Positions 12,400 to 25,486 of a DNA stretch of 64,000 nt are shown piece by piece; positions within the stretch are counted from its first letter, which is position 1, and each line of letters opens with the position of its first letter. The DNA lies in NCBI GenBank assembly GCA_018340375.1, contig JAFFJZ010000010.1, forward strand, positions 6,138,001-6,202,000, written 5' to 3'. The position numbers were made by a program, and so were the translations under genes. Under the pieces are notes generated by a model that was not told the DNA's origin, did no database searches, and was given only the letters and a program-made list of their open reading frames with translations. The DNA comes from Gonatopus flavifemur. Lineage: Eukaryota; Arthropoda; Insecta; Hymenoptera; Dryinidae.

Positions 12400-12610
12400 A
12401 TTCTTAGTCAACCTGATGTTAACCTTTTTTCGAGCCGATTGTATTGTAAAAAGTATTATAATTTTGTTGACTCGGGTGTTGTTAAAGAAATTTGTTGTAC
12501 TTATCAAATTGTCCACTACAGCAGCTAGTAAGACGTTAATTTCGTTGAGAAATTGCTTCAGCAAAAAAATTCAGTTGCATCAACAATTTACTTCTTTTAA
12601 TTTGTAGTTG
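12400..12610. repeat. AGCAAA/TTTGCT dispersed repeat
   Basis: ACAGCAGCTAGTAAGACGTT and CTTCAGCAAAAAAATTCAG words align with the block at 5560-5680. Confidence 0.45.
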
Positions 12611-14388
12611 CTATACTTTTTCCTCTGAAGTCTCTGAATCTTCCTATTTTGGATTGTGTGGAATGGTAAAAAACAAAATAAATCACTATCAAATGTAATT
12701 CGCTCAATTCGTATAAGAACTATTTAGATTCCATTTCAAATGATGTATTATAATTCAACAGACAGTCCTTGATTCCTGCTCGATGACCTGAATTTCATAA
12801 AAAATCAGTGGCTCTATGAAGTAATGGGAGACAAGGTTCTTCACGATATGATCGGTGACCGTCGTTACATCACTTCTGAATGAAGGAAAAACCAGAATCA
12901 ATTATTCGTGATTCGTTCAATGAACAAGGTAGATCTGAATAGCTACTAAAACGTATCATATCTCTTCGACCTTTTGAAACGAATTTTTCGTCGCAGATGG
13001 AATTAAGGATATAACTTGACTCAGGGTCTTAGAATCCCCGGTGGACCTAATAAAATAAAATCTCGAATGGCGCTCAACAGGATTGGAGATCAAGGGAGAG
13101 AGGAGTAATATAGCGCAATAAATTGAAGAGGATGTCCACCCGTAGAAATTAAACGATAGAAACTGGTTTTAGACGTAAACGCTTCTGCTCCAGCTATATC
13201 TCCATCCCCTATCCTTCTTCCTCGATCGTACCGATTCTGTCTACCTCCTCATTTCAACCTGTCTCTCTCAAACATTGCTTTGTATACATATATGTCCGAT
13301 CTTTGTATACTTTTTCTTCGTTTTTTTCCATCGCATTTGCCTATCTGAACTATACTCATCTCGTTTTCTCATTCAACGACTGATTTGAATTCACTTAGAA
13401 GCATGTACACAATCCCAAACGAGGGGCCCCCACAAATTTCAAGTGAAAATATCACGTTCTGGGTATCGTTATTTATAACAAAGATAATAATTATCGAATT
13501 TTCTGGATGAATGGATACGATATGAATTATCGAGATTCTATTCTCGGAGGTTTATTATGCGTATTTACATATTTCAACGTACCGACTATAAGAGAAGAGA
13601 AACTGAAACCCGCAAAGAAGTTCGTCCTACATAGAAAATCGTCGTTGGTAGGTAATTGAATTGTGGTCGGCTTATATAGGAATAATTAACGAGAGAAACT
13701 GGAAAGAAAAGTCGTCTAAAGCCGTGGTAAAATTTCTAGGGTATTATTGAAACATGAAACTCGAGGGAAGATAAAAAACTTTATGTAGCCCCAGGTATCA
13801 TTGCGTAAAAATATTCATGAATGAGAAAAAACAAAGACGAATTATTATTTAAATGTAAATGACATGAATGGTTGTTGAATCGTTTTCTGCAGAATTAATT
13901 CAATCGTTTTTTGCGTGTTGCTGTAAAAGCATCTTCGTATCACTCGAAGATGTTACGATTTATTTTTGTAGATCCAACATCCACGATACTATAAATTACA
14001 ATTCGAATCAATGACCATATCATTCAGAGATTCATTCACGGTTAAATAAACGTGGGTGGCTAGTCGGAGAAAATATTGAACCCGAATGGGGGTTTATGGG
14101 AATTATTTCTCTAGAGTAATCTCTGCACGATCATCCGAAGCACTGGGAGTTCAAGGTATTAGACTTCCATGTTCGTTGCTGAAACTTCGAATGCAAGGAC
14201 CGCATGGCTTCTTTCACTTACAGTGGTATAGGGATATCTTTTCCTCAGTTGAGATTTGAGATGGGCGTGGGCGGATCTTTAATCTTATTTTCTTGCTTGC
14301 TCGCTCGGTTTGGTCTTCTGGTTACAAGGAATCGCGTATACGACCACATCGACCCTACGGAAACTGGAACCTGGAAGCACCCTTTACC
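12611..14388. other. No gene recognised
   Basis: Single-copy-looking sequence with no supported feature. Confidence 0.35.
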
Positions 14389-14426
14389 GCTGTTACTGCT
14401 GTTGCTGCTGCTGTTGCTGCTGTTGC
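14389..14426 (+). repeat. Interrupted CTG/TTG microsatellite
   Basis: A run of CTG and TTG triplets. It produces poly-Leu and poly-Cys in chance frames, which explains the open frames across 14204-14504. Confidence 0.8.
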
Positions 14427-15724
14427 GTATCTCAAATCTACTTTGTGTCCTTCCACGACCATGAGAGAATGATCACACAAGTACATACACGGACGATGAT
14501 CTGAACAAGGGCTTACGTTGCAATGATGTACGGCTGCAATGGGACGAATCCCATGCGCTCTTCGTTGTTCGGTAAAATCGTGTATTCAAAACTCATCTTG
14601 ATTACATAAAACTTCTCAAACTCCTAAAATACAAATTCCGTCCAAGAATTTGAAAAGTATTAACATCCCTTCGGGGGTAATAAATCGAATTCTTACCTCG
14701 ATTCGAATATATCTTTTCCAGATAAGGAGAACAGCAAAATCTTCAGAGTAAGACTTCAATTTTGGGAATGAAATTAGACAGAAGTGCAAGTGGTGAGATT
14801 CGAAGAAAACTCGCATTACCGTGTTTACACGTAGTAAAACGTTTGTGAATAAAACCCAGAAGAGGATTCTAGTTTTATTTCCAAACAAATCTCTGTAAAT
14901 CCGTAGAGATGTATGACAACACTAAAAAGACACGCCCGATTCAGCCAGATACGTGATCAATTGGCCGTTCATAATTCGGATACATCTCTCAAAGTTCTTT
15001 CCTTTATCATAAGCGTTGGAACATTTGCTTGACGAGAGAACTTGTCCTTGTGTGTCTGTTCGCTCATGCAGAAGCCCTCACGAGTAGGCAGATGGGACTA
15101 ATATGAACTCGATTCTGCCCCCAAAGATGAACTCATTCTTTCCTCTGTATAACCATAGTCCGCGTATACATATCTCTGCTCATCGACACGGAAACAAACG
15201 AGATTTATGGTTCTACGAGAGCATGTAACGCCTAAGCAACACCTATGTGCAGCGGTTATTCGCACCCTTTGTACCTGAAAGTGAAATGGATCTTTCATTT
15301 CGTTCATAAATAATTGTTTTCGGTACGGCCGTGCAAGTAAAAACTATGTACAAGAGTCAGAAATACTGCATGGTCCGAAAGGTCTCAGCAAGATTATGCA
15401 GCTCTTTGGATCACTTACGGAAGATAAATGGAAGATTCTGAGTATTCGCTTTGCTTTCAACAGGAGACATTTCTTTCGATGGACCATGCATTTCTAATCT
15501 AGATTTATGAGGGAATGTACAAGATAAAAATTTTCAAAATCAGCAAATAGCTCAAGAATTGAAGTTTTTAACGTATTTTATATGATGTGAAATATCTCAA
15601 AGAAGTTCCTTGAGGGGATGCTAGCGTCTGGGGAACCACAAAAAGCACCCATCACCCATAAGGGCAGAATTATAATTCCAATTCTAGGCCTTACGTGAGA
15701 TGTTATTATCATTTTGAATCAGAG
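14427..15724. other. No gene recognised
   Basis: No repeat or coding signal that I can support. Confidence 0.35.
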
Positions 15725-16345
15725 TCAGTACTGTCGGATCCACTGGCCATGTGATGGTTATTTGAATTTACCAGTACTGGGAACTGTGGCAACTACACCG
15801 CGCCACTACAGAGACGGAATTGCAATTGCCTCGTGAAATGTTTGTTTTCCAACATACGCTACGCGAGACGACGTAACGCTTGAAGCATGGCATCACATCC
15901 CTAATAGCACAACGTGTCTCTGGGACGTTTTCTGAACGTTCAAACAATCTCTCCTACGTTCTATAAAGCTTCCATCAACGTTCCAGTGGCACGTTGTGCT
16001 GTTTGGGATCGCGCGCGTAGAAAATAACTCGAATTTGGCAACAAAAACCCAATCAGAAAAATCCGTAATATGCCAATGTTCACAACAGGTGCAGTACAGT
16101 GCCAGTATTGGGTCTCCAACACTTGGTCAACACGTACGGGATCAGTACTGGATACATAAATACAGTAATATGCCTGTACTGATGAACCAGTACTGAGAAC
16201 TCAATACCGGCCAGGTACTAACCCAGTACTGGCCCTGCACTGATTGCGAATCATGGCATCAGTACTCAATCCCCAGTACTGGAAAGCGTTATCATTCCAG
16301 ACAAATGCCAGTACCCTGCCAGTCTGCAGTACTGCGCCTGTTGTA
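15725..16345. repeat. CCAGTACTGG-rich block, interrupted
   Basis: The self-complementary word CAGTACTG, often as CCAGTACTGG, recurs at irregular spacing in 15725-15785 and again in 16080-16340. Between the two parts sits the hairpin element at 15899-16007. Similar CAGTACTG and CAACGTTGG words fill the element at 51989-52577, so these are probably related families. Confidence 0.6.
15899..16007. mobile_element. CCC-type 2-bp-TSD hairpin MITE (CCCTAATAGCAC)
   Basis: Begins CCCTAATAGCACAACGTG and ends CACGTTGTGCTGTTTGGG, with AT on both sides. Inner words GGGACGTT and AACGTTCC also pair. 109 bp, noncoding. Confidence 0.75.
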
Positions 16346-17208
16346 AATTTCTGGTTGGGAAAATTCATATCACAAAAACTATCATATTTGCCATTACAGA
16401 AAAAATTGCTAAATTCTCTTTATGATTTATAGATCATTCTGTGGAAAAGTAGAAGAAATTAAAACTACCTATCAACGAAAGAATTATTTCTAGTGTTTGA
16501 TTTGAAAAATTCCTAATCAATGCCAATTATGTTGATTCTGAAACTTACAGAATTCGAAACTAGACAAAAAATGCCAACTTTCAAGTCTGTGACAGTTCCC
16601 GATACGTTTGAAATACTTCAAGTAACAAGCGCACAAAAATTATGAGATTTCAAAAACGTCAAATTTTCAAAAAATCGTGTTATCGAAAAAAAAACCTCAA
16701 AAAACAAAATCCAAAAACACGTATCGGAAAAATTACTGCATCGAGTTCTGAACTTCGGATGTAAAAGGGAACCATATTTTCGGAATGTTTGGTTGTTTTC
16801 CAATTGAACATTCGCGAAATCCTTGAATATCAATTTATCCTGCAAATATTTAATTTATAACTGATCCAGGCAAAATCTTGCAATTCGGAATCAAAGTTTG
16901 TAAAATCTTTGAAACCAATGTTTCCCGTGAGTAATTCATTTTCGACACTTTGAAATAAATTTACTAGATTGGTAATTTGAGTTCTTTACAACAATTCAGT
17001 TGATAAAATTGTATTCTACTCACTTAGTAAATTCTTCACTGTATGAAGATTAATTGTATAGAAATACTTTCCACGAATATAACTATAAGTATTCGCTTTG
17101 CATTCTGACACTTGAACTTGGATTTAAATTTGGAGAGAATTTGAACTTAAATACTGTGAATTTTAAAGAACTTGATCATTTTTCTTCAGAAATTGATTAT
17201 TAATTTAC
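16346..17208. other. No gene recognised
   Basis: AT-rich, with no supported feature. Confidence 0.35.
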
Positions 17209-17211
17209 GGG

Positions 17212-17907
17212 CAGAGCAAGAACTGTATTCTTTATTTCTGTATTCCTGAAGAACTGTATTCACAAGTTCTCAAAGAACTGTATTTTAAAAGAACTTTATT
17301 CCTAAAATATCTCCAATATCTCAATAACTGCATTGTTGAAGAACTGTATTCTTAAAGAGCTGTTTTCTTAAAGTAATTTATACTTGAATATCTGTATTCT
17401 CCGAAAACTGTATTCTGAGAGAACTCTCAGCAAACACGACGGCTGGCGTTTCAAAGGACCAATGACGGCTCTTCAACGGCATTGCCGGACCATCGGTGGC
17501 CCATTGAAACGCCAGTAATCATTTTTTGTAGGGCTGTATTCCTGATACCCATATTCAGGCGAACGACTATTCCAGGAGGTGTTGTTGATAGAATGAAAAT
17601 CGATAATAAACACCACTTATTGCAACAACAATTATATACTTCCATGGCAACAATTAACAATTCCTCGATAGTCATTTGTCTGATTGTAAGTATTGAGAAT
17701 ACAATTATTTGAGAATACAGATATTCAAGAATGAAGATATTTCAAAATACAGCGTTTTAAAAGGACAGTTCTCTCAGAATACGGATATTTCATGATACAA
17801 TTCTTGAAAGAATACAGTTCTTTGAGAAGACAATTGTTTGAGAATACAGATATTTAACAACACAGTTCTCCATGAATACAAAGGTAAAGAATACAGTTCT
17901 TGTTCTG
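17212..17907. mobile_element. Palindrome of GAACTGTATTCT units
   Basis: The left arm (17212-17430) is an array of diverged units such as AAGAACTGTATTCTTAAA and GAATATCTGTATTCT. The right arm (about 17690-17907) carries the same units on the opposite strand. The outermost parts pair as CAGAGCAAGAACTGTATTCT with AGAATACAGTTCTTGTTCTG. The centre holds the GGCGTTTCAA hairpin repeat (17440-17525). No target duplication was secured. It looks like a foldback element grown by internal repeat amplification. Confidence 0.6.
17440..17525. repeat. GGCGTTTCAA hairpin repeat, uninterrupted copy
   Basis: GGCGTTTCAAAGGACC pairs with GGCCCATTGAAACGCC across a centre containing ACGGCTCTTCAACGGCATTG. This is the intact paralogue of the interrupted copy at 6311-6712. 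Confidence 0.6.
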
Positions 17908-18401
17908 TCGATTCAGGAACTGTTGTGTTTGGAAAGTTAGAAATTCCAAAGCTCAAAAGCTGTTCCATAAACTGACTGAGAGATGTTTGTACCGGGTGAT
18001 TCGAAATTGCCGTACACTTTTTTGAGAGTAGATTCTTGATGAAATTCTGAAACGATTTTGATCCGGAATATTCTGATCTGATACTTAGATCCAGAGATAT
18101 AAGCATGTTTCAATTCTTCGAAAAATCCAAATATCTCGGAAGCACCATATCTTTGACATTTGAATCCAACATTATTCTCTCAGTTAGATCACGAGATATC
18201 CCTGGGAAGAAACCAATCCAGTGTTATTCGTTGTGGAGTTATAGCGATATAAAGTTATTGGATTGTAATTGGCTGGAATGCAAACAATTTCAAATCTCTT
18301 TAACTCCATAACGAAAAACGCTGGAGTGGTTTTATTCCTTCCCAGGGATACCCTGTGATCTGACTTAGAGAATGATATTGGATTCAAATGTCATAGATAT
18401 A

Positions 18402-19685
18402 CGAGGGTGGATTGATAAGTTTCCGGCCTGACCAAGAAAAACAACGTTTTTAAGAATTTTTTTTTTTTTATGTCTCAACATAATCTCTTCCAAGGCTGAT
18501 ACATTTCTCATAGCGGTGTTCTAGTCTAGTAATGCCATCTCTATAGACTGATTCGTCAAGCTCCTCAAAATACCCATTTACAGCTTCGATTACTTCTTCA
18601 TTGTCCGCAAATCTCTTACCGCCAAGCCATTTTTTGAGGTTAGGAAACAGATAATAGTCACTCGGGGCTAGGTCTGGAGAGTAGGGAGGGTGCGGCATCA
18701 ATTCAAACTTCAGATCGTTGATTTTAGCCATCGCAACGATTGACGTGTGCGCTGGTGCGTTATCGTGATGAAACAAGATTTTTTTCTTCGCCAGATGAGG
18801 TCGTTTAATTTTCACTTCGTGGCTCAAACGTTGCAATAAGTCTGCGTAGTATTGACCAGTGATAGTTTTACCCTTTTCAAGGTAATCAATGTATATAATA
18901 CCTCTTGCATCCCAAAAAACAGTAGCCATAACCTTGTTCGCCGAAAACATTGTTTTTGCCTTCTTTGGAGTTGGTTCCCCTGGTCCAATCCACTGTTTAG
19001 ACTGTTCTTTGGTTTCAGGAGTGTAGTGGTGGACCCAAGTTTCGTCAACGGTTACGAATCGACGCAAAAATTCGCTTGGATTACGCTTATACAACGCCAA
19101 ATTGGCGGTAGAAATGTTCTTTCGAATCAATTTTTGGTCGACTGTTAGCAAACGCGGCACCCATCTTGCACAGAGCTTTTCCATATACAAATGTTGGTGC
19201 AAAATATTTTGTACACGTTCATATGACATCTTACAGGTCTCAGCTATCTCACGAACTTTTAATCTGCGATCTTTCAGCACTATTTGATGGATTTTTTCGA
19301 TCATATCTGGAGTTGTGACCTCAATGGGGCGTCCTGAGCGAGGCTCATCAGACGACCCTTTTTAAACTCGGAAACCCACTGCTTAACGGTTGAATATGAT
19401 GGGGAGGATGTCCCCAGTGTTGAGTCCATCTCTTCTTTAATTTCCTTCGGCGTTAACCCCTTCAAATAAAAGTATTTGATGACAGCACGATTTTCCAGCT
19501 TTTCCATTTTTACGAAAAACACAGAGGCGTCTTGGTCAGCGTGCTCTCAAAACTAAACTAACATGGCGATCGGACTGAAACTATAGCTACAAGCTATCTA
19601 AGGATGGTACTATAGAACGCCACCTCAAGGTAGGCCTAGTGGCGCCATCTCTTGGTCAGGCCGGAAACTTATCAATCCACCCTCG
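18402..19685 (-). mobile_element. irritans-type mariner element
   Basis: Terminal inverted repeats CGAGGGTGGATTGATAAGTT and its complement extend through TTCCGGCCTGACCAAG at both ends with no visible mismatch. TA-rich sequence flanks each side (TATA/TATA), as expected of a mariner TA target. The repeat resembles the Himar1-type GGCTGATAAGTCCCCGGTC end. Length is about 1.28 kb, a full-length size. The transposase frame lies on the minus strand. Confidence 0.92.
18468..19507 (-). pseudogene. mariner transposase, Himar1-like, one frameshift
   Basis: This encodes a DD34D transposase that would cut and paste the surrounding element. The N-terminal part starts MEKLENRAVIKY at 19507, and the start was chosen because the family usually begins at MEK. 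The frame then breaks near 19360, in the DNA-binding linker between KKGR and SDEPRSGRP, consistent with loss of one base. The rest runs open to 18468. It keeps the linker motif WVPRLLT and the aspartates in VDETW, HHDNAPAH and YSPDLAPSD, with 34 residues between the second and third. Restored length would be about 346 residues, the family norm. All catalytic residues are present, so inactivation looks recent. Confidence 0.9.
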
Positions 19686-19838
19686 TATAGTCCTTGCGAG
19701 ATATTTGGATTTTTCAAAACATGCTGGTATCCCTGAATCTAAGGGTCAGATCAAAATATTCCACATCAAAATTGTTCCAGAATTTCATCAAGAATCTGTT
19801 CTCAAAAAAGTGTACGGCAATTCTGAATCACCCAGTAT

Positions 19839-20177
19839 AAATTGAACGTTAATGCATCGATCTTTCATACAAATCCTCTCCACTAATTTTCAGAATGATT
19901 TAGGGTACTTGTTTTTCCACCAAATTGTCTTAAAATTCCATTGATGTTCAGTGAAGAGTTTTCCAGAGAATTCAATATTTTTTAGCAATATTCATGAACA
20001 TTCAGAAAAATTTTCAATGGAAAAACATGTCCGGTAAGTGAGGGTTTGTCAGAATTTTTCAGAGATTTTCAGATTCCTTTAGGTTCTTTCAGTGTTTTTC
20101 ACAGTTACCGAGTGAGATTCAGAGCTTTACAGTGAAATTCAAGGGGATTTTCAAAGAAATGTTTTTCACCAGGGTTG
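19839..20177. repeat. TTTTCAGA-rich repeat ending TTTTTCACCAGGG
   Basis: Diverged TTTTCAGA and TTTCAGTG words run from about 19890 to 20170, and the segment ends TTTTTCACCAGGG at 20174. That ending matches the CCCTGGTGAAAA termini at 50498-51476 and 53422-54259. A matching left end was not found, so this may be a truncated relative. Confidence 0.45.
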
Positions 20178-20317
20178 GCCTGGTAAAAATAAAGTATCAT
20201 CATTGTCACGAAGGGTCATGAAAATTGAATACAAATGTACACCTAGAGAAGATTCACGCATTTTGGAGGTTAAAATGACACTCCCTTTCACGAACTTACA
20301 TTATATTTTTACCAGGG
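20178..20317. mobile_element. CCTGGTAAAAAT inverted-repeat element
   Basis: CCTGGTAAAAATAAAG on the left faces TATATTTTTACCAGGG on the right, 140 bp apart. The flanking dinucleotides differ (TG, CA), so a target duplication is not shown. Confidence 0.45.
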
Positions 20318-20445
20318 CAGCGGGGAGAGTCGGTATAAAAGGTAAATGTTCTGTAGATTGTTGCCCTGATATAACTTCACATTATCGAAAAAATCCTAGT
20401 ACATTTAACTCTTAATATAAGTGGAAAAATTCTTCCAACTTTGAG

Positions 20446-20684
20446 AGGAATCTCCGGGATTTCATCCGGGTATATCCGGGCGGTGATTCTTTATCCGGTT
20501 TCATTCGGACCCTATCCGGATCTTAAAACTGATTATTCTTCGTCATCTCACACGAAATTTGGATAGAATTCATTCGGCTCCTTGTTCAGGTTTCATTTGG
20601 GATTCCAAAAAATATCTTGTCCCAAAACCCGGAACAGGATCCGGATGGAACCGGATAAAGAATTATCCGATTTCGTTACCAGGG
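20446..20684. repeat. CCGGAT-rich inverted repeat
   Basis: ATCCGG, CCGGGT and CCGGAT words recur. GATTCTTTATCCGGTTTCAT on the left pairs with GGAACCGGATAAAGAATTAT on the right. The right boundary is probably at TTACCAGGG. The left boundary is unclear. Confidence 0.5.
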
Positions 20685-23600
20685 ATGTACTAGTCCCATA
20701 TTTTGGAGAAATATCCTCAATTCTAGACGATGTTTTCAGTGTTCAATACATCTTACAGCAACGTTTGCAAATTACTTACAGGAGAGACTTTGCCGACATC
20801 AAAGAACTTCAAAACGTAGAATATCCACCGATAAAATACTCTTGATGTCCTTTTAGAATCTAACGTAAGAGGTTGAGAACTTAAGATCGTAAAATTCTTG
20901 GATCGATGCGTACCGACACTTACGATAACTGGAAAACATTGCACAATTCAACGACAACTTTGTTTCTAAATTTTCAATTTCGTCATCTTTCGAGCATCCG
21001 AATGCTGAAACAGCTCAATATAATTTTGATTTACGTTAATGTTCTTTCACCGAACATAAACGCGTTATAAATCACAAGAGGAGGAATTGAAATGTTCTGA
21101 AAACCTTTTCCATCGCCATTAAACTGAAATTCCAAATATCACGAGTATAGCAAATTTCTCTTCTCGTCATGGATAAAAATCATGGAATTCGACAAAACTT
21201 GTGAATCATCGACTGGGCCGATGCAGACCACCTTTGCAGAACACATACGAATATCATTATCGGAACAAAATTTCTTCTCCCATTAAAGCCAGAAGATCGT
21301 GAAATAATCATAATGAAACTTGTCACCACAAAATGTACCTACGTATCTTCTTGGAAGTAATACAAAAAGAACAAAAAAACCAGGTGAATAAGGTGCTGAG
21401 TATAATTGTAGCGTTACAGAAGGCGGCAATATACCAAGTCAGTTACACAATATTCCAGAGGTCCGATTTCAAATTTTATGAGTCCTAAATCCTCGCAGAA
21501 GGACCAGCAACCGCGCGAACTTACTTTTTACGACTATTTTCTTCTCCTTGACCACCATCGTGTATATTTTTATGTATGGTGTATGACGCATACTCGGCAA
21601 CCTCTTTTCTGTAGACGCCTTTAGATCCACAGATACACGCTCGCATAGGTGTTGTATACATTTACTTGTATCATGTGGGAAAGAAACTCAAGGGAGTCCT
21701 CTTAACCTCTGGTTATATGGTGGATTCTATCGTGCAGATTGCAGGTGAATGCACAGAGGCAATAATCGTAGATCAAAATCTCTTTTTTTTCCTCTTTTTG
21801 TCCCTCAGTTGGGTACCGAATGACAGTTATTGAGTACTTACCATTAGAATTTCACCAAATGAAATTCGTTATGCGTATGAATTATCATCGTGAATCGAAT
21901 ACCTTCTTTCCATCGTGCGAAGAAGATCGTGATTGAAGTAATTATCGAACTCTTATCATCGACGCTTCGCAAGGAGTCAAAAGTCACAACGATTATCGAC
22001 ACCTTCGTGTCATTCGAAAACCATGTCATATCCAATACCATGTCATAGCGTATGAGAATAATCGGAATATGCTTGAAAAATTCTTCGGATTCTAAACAAC
22101 GTTAACGACGTCAACATGTTCACGTACAAATCAACAACGTATATTCACCTCCGCTCGGGGAGTCTCAAATTAATCACGGCCATTCCAATTGAACGAATGT
22201 TGAAATATTTGGAAATTTTCCAACTTTTTTCTCCCAAGTTCAATTTCTAGGATGTTTAAGATGAGATATGAGTGATGATAACAATTACACCATTTGCGTA
22301 TAGAATCTAAAAGACAGATGCGGTATTCACAAGATTTGAAGAACGCGTATAGACAACATGGCATGTTCTCCAACGCCAAGTACATAAACACCTGTGTGGA
22401 AAACTGGCAGTATAGATACTTCCACGACGACGAGGCATCGAGTGTCATTAATTGAAACGACCGATGCTCTCACGGAATGTGACTACACATTCTCAGATAC
22501 GTGCGGACCTGGGCACGTGCGAATATCGCTTTCGTCGTTTCGTCGCCATCCTGTTAATCGTGATAATCGATTACCAAGATGGAATTATTAAATGCGTGGT
22601 ATCGTGACAAACATACGACTTATGCTCGTGGTGAACAACATATACACAACTCAGAGAGGTCAACGAGGGACACTTCTATTGAGAAAATCACTTCTCCCCT
22701 GTGAAAAACTTTCGAGAATCTTCGAGGGGACGATGTTTCAGATCAAATCGTGTCGTGGAAATTGTCGGAACTTGTCATAAAAATTCTAGAAAAATAATGA
22801 AGAAGATACGTTTAATAAATGCCTTTATGATTTCCTTCGGGAGAGATGATGTCTCTTCCTCGATCTTTCATCTCGAAACATTTCCTCGTTATTACGTATA
22901 TATTGTTTTAATTTCTCTCGATCCCGCCATTGTCATTCCGCGTATAACATTTATATCCATATCGTAACCAAGAATTTTATATCGGAAAGATGAGATTAAA
23001 ATTATAAATAGATGAAAGTTGCATGGTTACATCAGCAAATTCCTATTGTGAGTTTCTCACGCAAACACACTCATTATCTCCTTAACTTGAAACCATCTAA
23101 CGTCGATTCAATGTATACACGTATCGATCGAACCACCCTAAAGTCTCATTAGTGGTATTCAACAATTATCCACACGCTCAAGGATCTTACGTTAACAGAA
23201 TTGATTGTGGTCTCGGGGTGCATCCGTATCCGGAGAAGAGCGTCCCGTGACAAATCAGACAGATGTCAAAGCCCAGTTAGAAGTTCAGAGCCTTTGGTTT
23301 GTAATATAGTGTCTAGTACTTTGTCATTCTCAACCGAGCCAACAAATCTAGTATATCACGATCGACGTGAATCACAGTGCCACGCAAGAGATCGTTGCCA
23401 GATCATTTTCGATTCGTCATCCTGATGTATTTTCTGTATTCGTGTACATGTTTGTGTACGGATACTTGAGAACAATACTCACTTCCGCGCACGTCCAATG
23501 ATATTATAACGAACGAGTGTACGAACATTGTATTTTCTTTACTATACGAAAAACGTATAATCTTGACGCAGACGGATGAAAATCTCTGATATTAGCTGAC

Positions 23601-25486
23601 ACTTTTTTTGTATTATTTATACGAGAACTATGGAGAACTATGTAACTATGGATTCTCTTCTTAAGAATAAGTGTGCGATGTTTCTGCAAGAATGACATTT
23701 GTTGTATCGTATTTATTGTATCTTTCATCGTCAGCCGAAGCGTAAGGTTTGATTATTCGATGTTTTCCCAAATGGGATACAGCTGCAAAATCGTAATTGA
23801 TTTTTTCCTCCAATTCGCCTTGAATCGAAAAGGTTTATGAGATATACAGGAGGAAAAAGAGGAGGATCGCTTGGGGGAACTCAATGACAAACAATTTCAT
23901 TAATAAGAGAAGGATTGCAGCTCCGGATTCATGTGGACAATTAAAACTGTGAGATCTCAAACGTTCATACATTGATTGTGGGTGTTTGAATGGAGGGAAG
24001 AACCTATTTGAAGTTCAATATATCGTTACCGTGGTTCTCTCGATAAATTGCCTTCCCACCAATAAACCGCCCACCGCCCACTTGTGAACAAGTTGAGAGC
24101 GTATATTTAATTACAGAAAATCGTTCGACCTTCGTACTTGAACCTCCTTCCATAGGAGTCTATGAACCTTGAAATATATGAACGCTTGCAATCCTTAATT
24201 TATATCTCACCATTTTACAAACCACCTCCACGAAAATCATACACAAAAATAGTTGAGATATTCACAGTTTTATTTAAAACCTCAAGTTTTTATATATCCG
24301 GCGCGTGAGAAGAATTTTTATAATCTACATAGCACTCGATTCGCTCGCATCTTTATGTTCTGAGCAGCGCTCTCTTCGCTCGCACTGCGTGATAAATCGC
24401 TCTTTGATCTCAAATATGTCAAGGCAGTGATTTATCGAGCGATATGTAAAATGATTAATTCATCCTGATGTTTATAAATGTCTTTTGTTTTTTCAAAGAT
24501 CAAACCGATGATACACTTTGATAATCAATGATTCTCAAATATTCGATGCACGTAGATTGATCGCCCCAGGAAAAACCTGTTCCCGGTAAAATATACATTT
24601 CGAAAAAAATCTAAAATTAACTGAAATTCTTGTTGAGTCTTTTTTGAGGAGGAAAAAAAGTTGGATAAATAGATAGAATCCGAATGAATCGAGGAATGAA
24701 ATATAGCTGAACGATGACAGGAAGCGACGAGAGTCGATTCAATAGTGATGAGAAACTCCCTGTATTCATTTTTCCTCTTCTAAATGGATGACAACTACTA
24801 ACTATCACTGAAGAGCACAACATAAATTCACATAGTGAATATCGTTCCACACGATTGAGCTCTCTCTCCCTTCTACTTCTTTCGGCGTTCACCAGTCCTC
24901 ATCTCGCTATCCACGGAATCAGATCGAGAAGGGTATTTTATACTTTACGATGGTTGAATTCCGATCAAAGAAATTCGATATAATTTGATGTGACACGTAA
25001 TAAATGATGAAAGCATCGGGATACGCTCAGATTTGATCGTCAAATAAATAATCATTCTTTGTAAAATATTTTTAAGGTTCGAGAATAACCTCGTTAAATC
25101 CTTACAAAATATCGAGTGAACCTGTGAATATTATTCACATAATTTTAATCGTTCACAAAACTTATGTACTGGATATTTGACGAAGGGATCGTCAATGAAA
25201 TTTATAGCGAGGATAAAGTTTCCAAAATCCTGCATAAATCTATTTTCGTTTCAAATTTTCAGGTATGAAGAGACACACAACATGAGTCTTTGAATCCCTC
25301 CAATCTTGTGGATTATCCACTTGTTTTCCCGATAATCCCTCATGATCCAAGCGTATACAGAGCAAACGTTCCAGTATTCGCATAGAACCTGCTCGCAAAT
25401 TTTCAATGCAAAGCGTAACAGTACCTTCTACACCCTCATCGAAAATCATCCCCACTCAGCACAAATATTGCAATAATATTTAGCGT
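20685..25486. other. No gene recognised over 4.8 kb
   Basis: Only short frames, none with domain character. Around 24340-24430 there are several TTCGCTCGCA words and a GATAAATCGCTC/GATTTATCGAGCG pair. The stretch lacks the hairpin elements common elsewhere, so it is the largest quiet block of the left half. Confidence 0.35.

Larger units (their letters stand above)
17990..19838. mobile_element. Long foldback element interrupted by a mariner
   Basis: Without the mariner this is one imperfect palindrome of about 560 bp centred near 18265. GGGTGATTCGAAATTGCCGT (from 17993) pairs with ACGGCAATTCTGAATCACCC (to 19833). Further in, GACATTTGAATCC pairs with GGATTCAAATGTC, and ATCCCTGGGAAG with CTTCCCAGGGAT. 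The right arm is split at about 18401/19686 by the mariner. The uninterrupted left arm reads through this point, so it acts as an approximate empty site. Noncoding apart from the insertion. Confidence 0.75.

Noticed and set aside
14204..14464. 86-codon frame with a poly-Leu stretch
   Set aside because: The Leu run is a CTG microsatellite, and the alternative frame gives poly-Cys. No conserved flanking protein.
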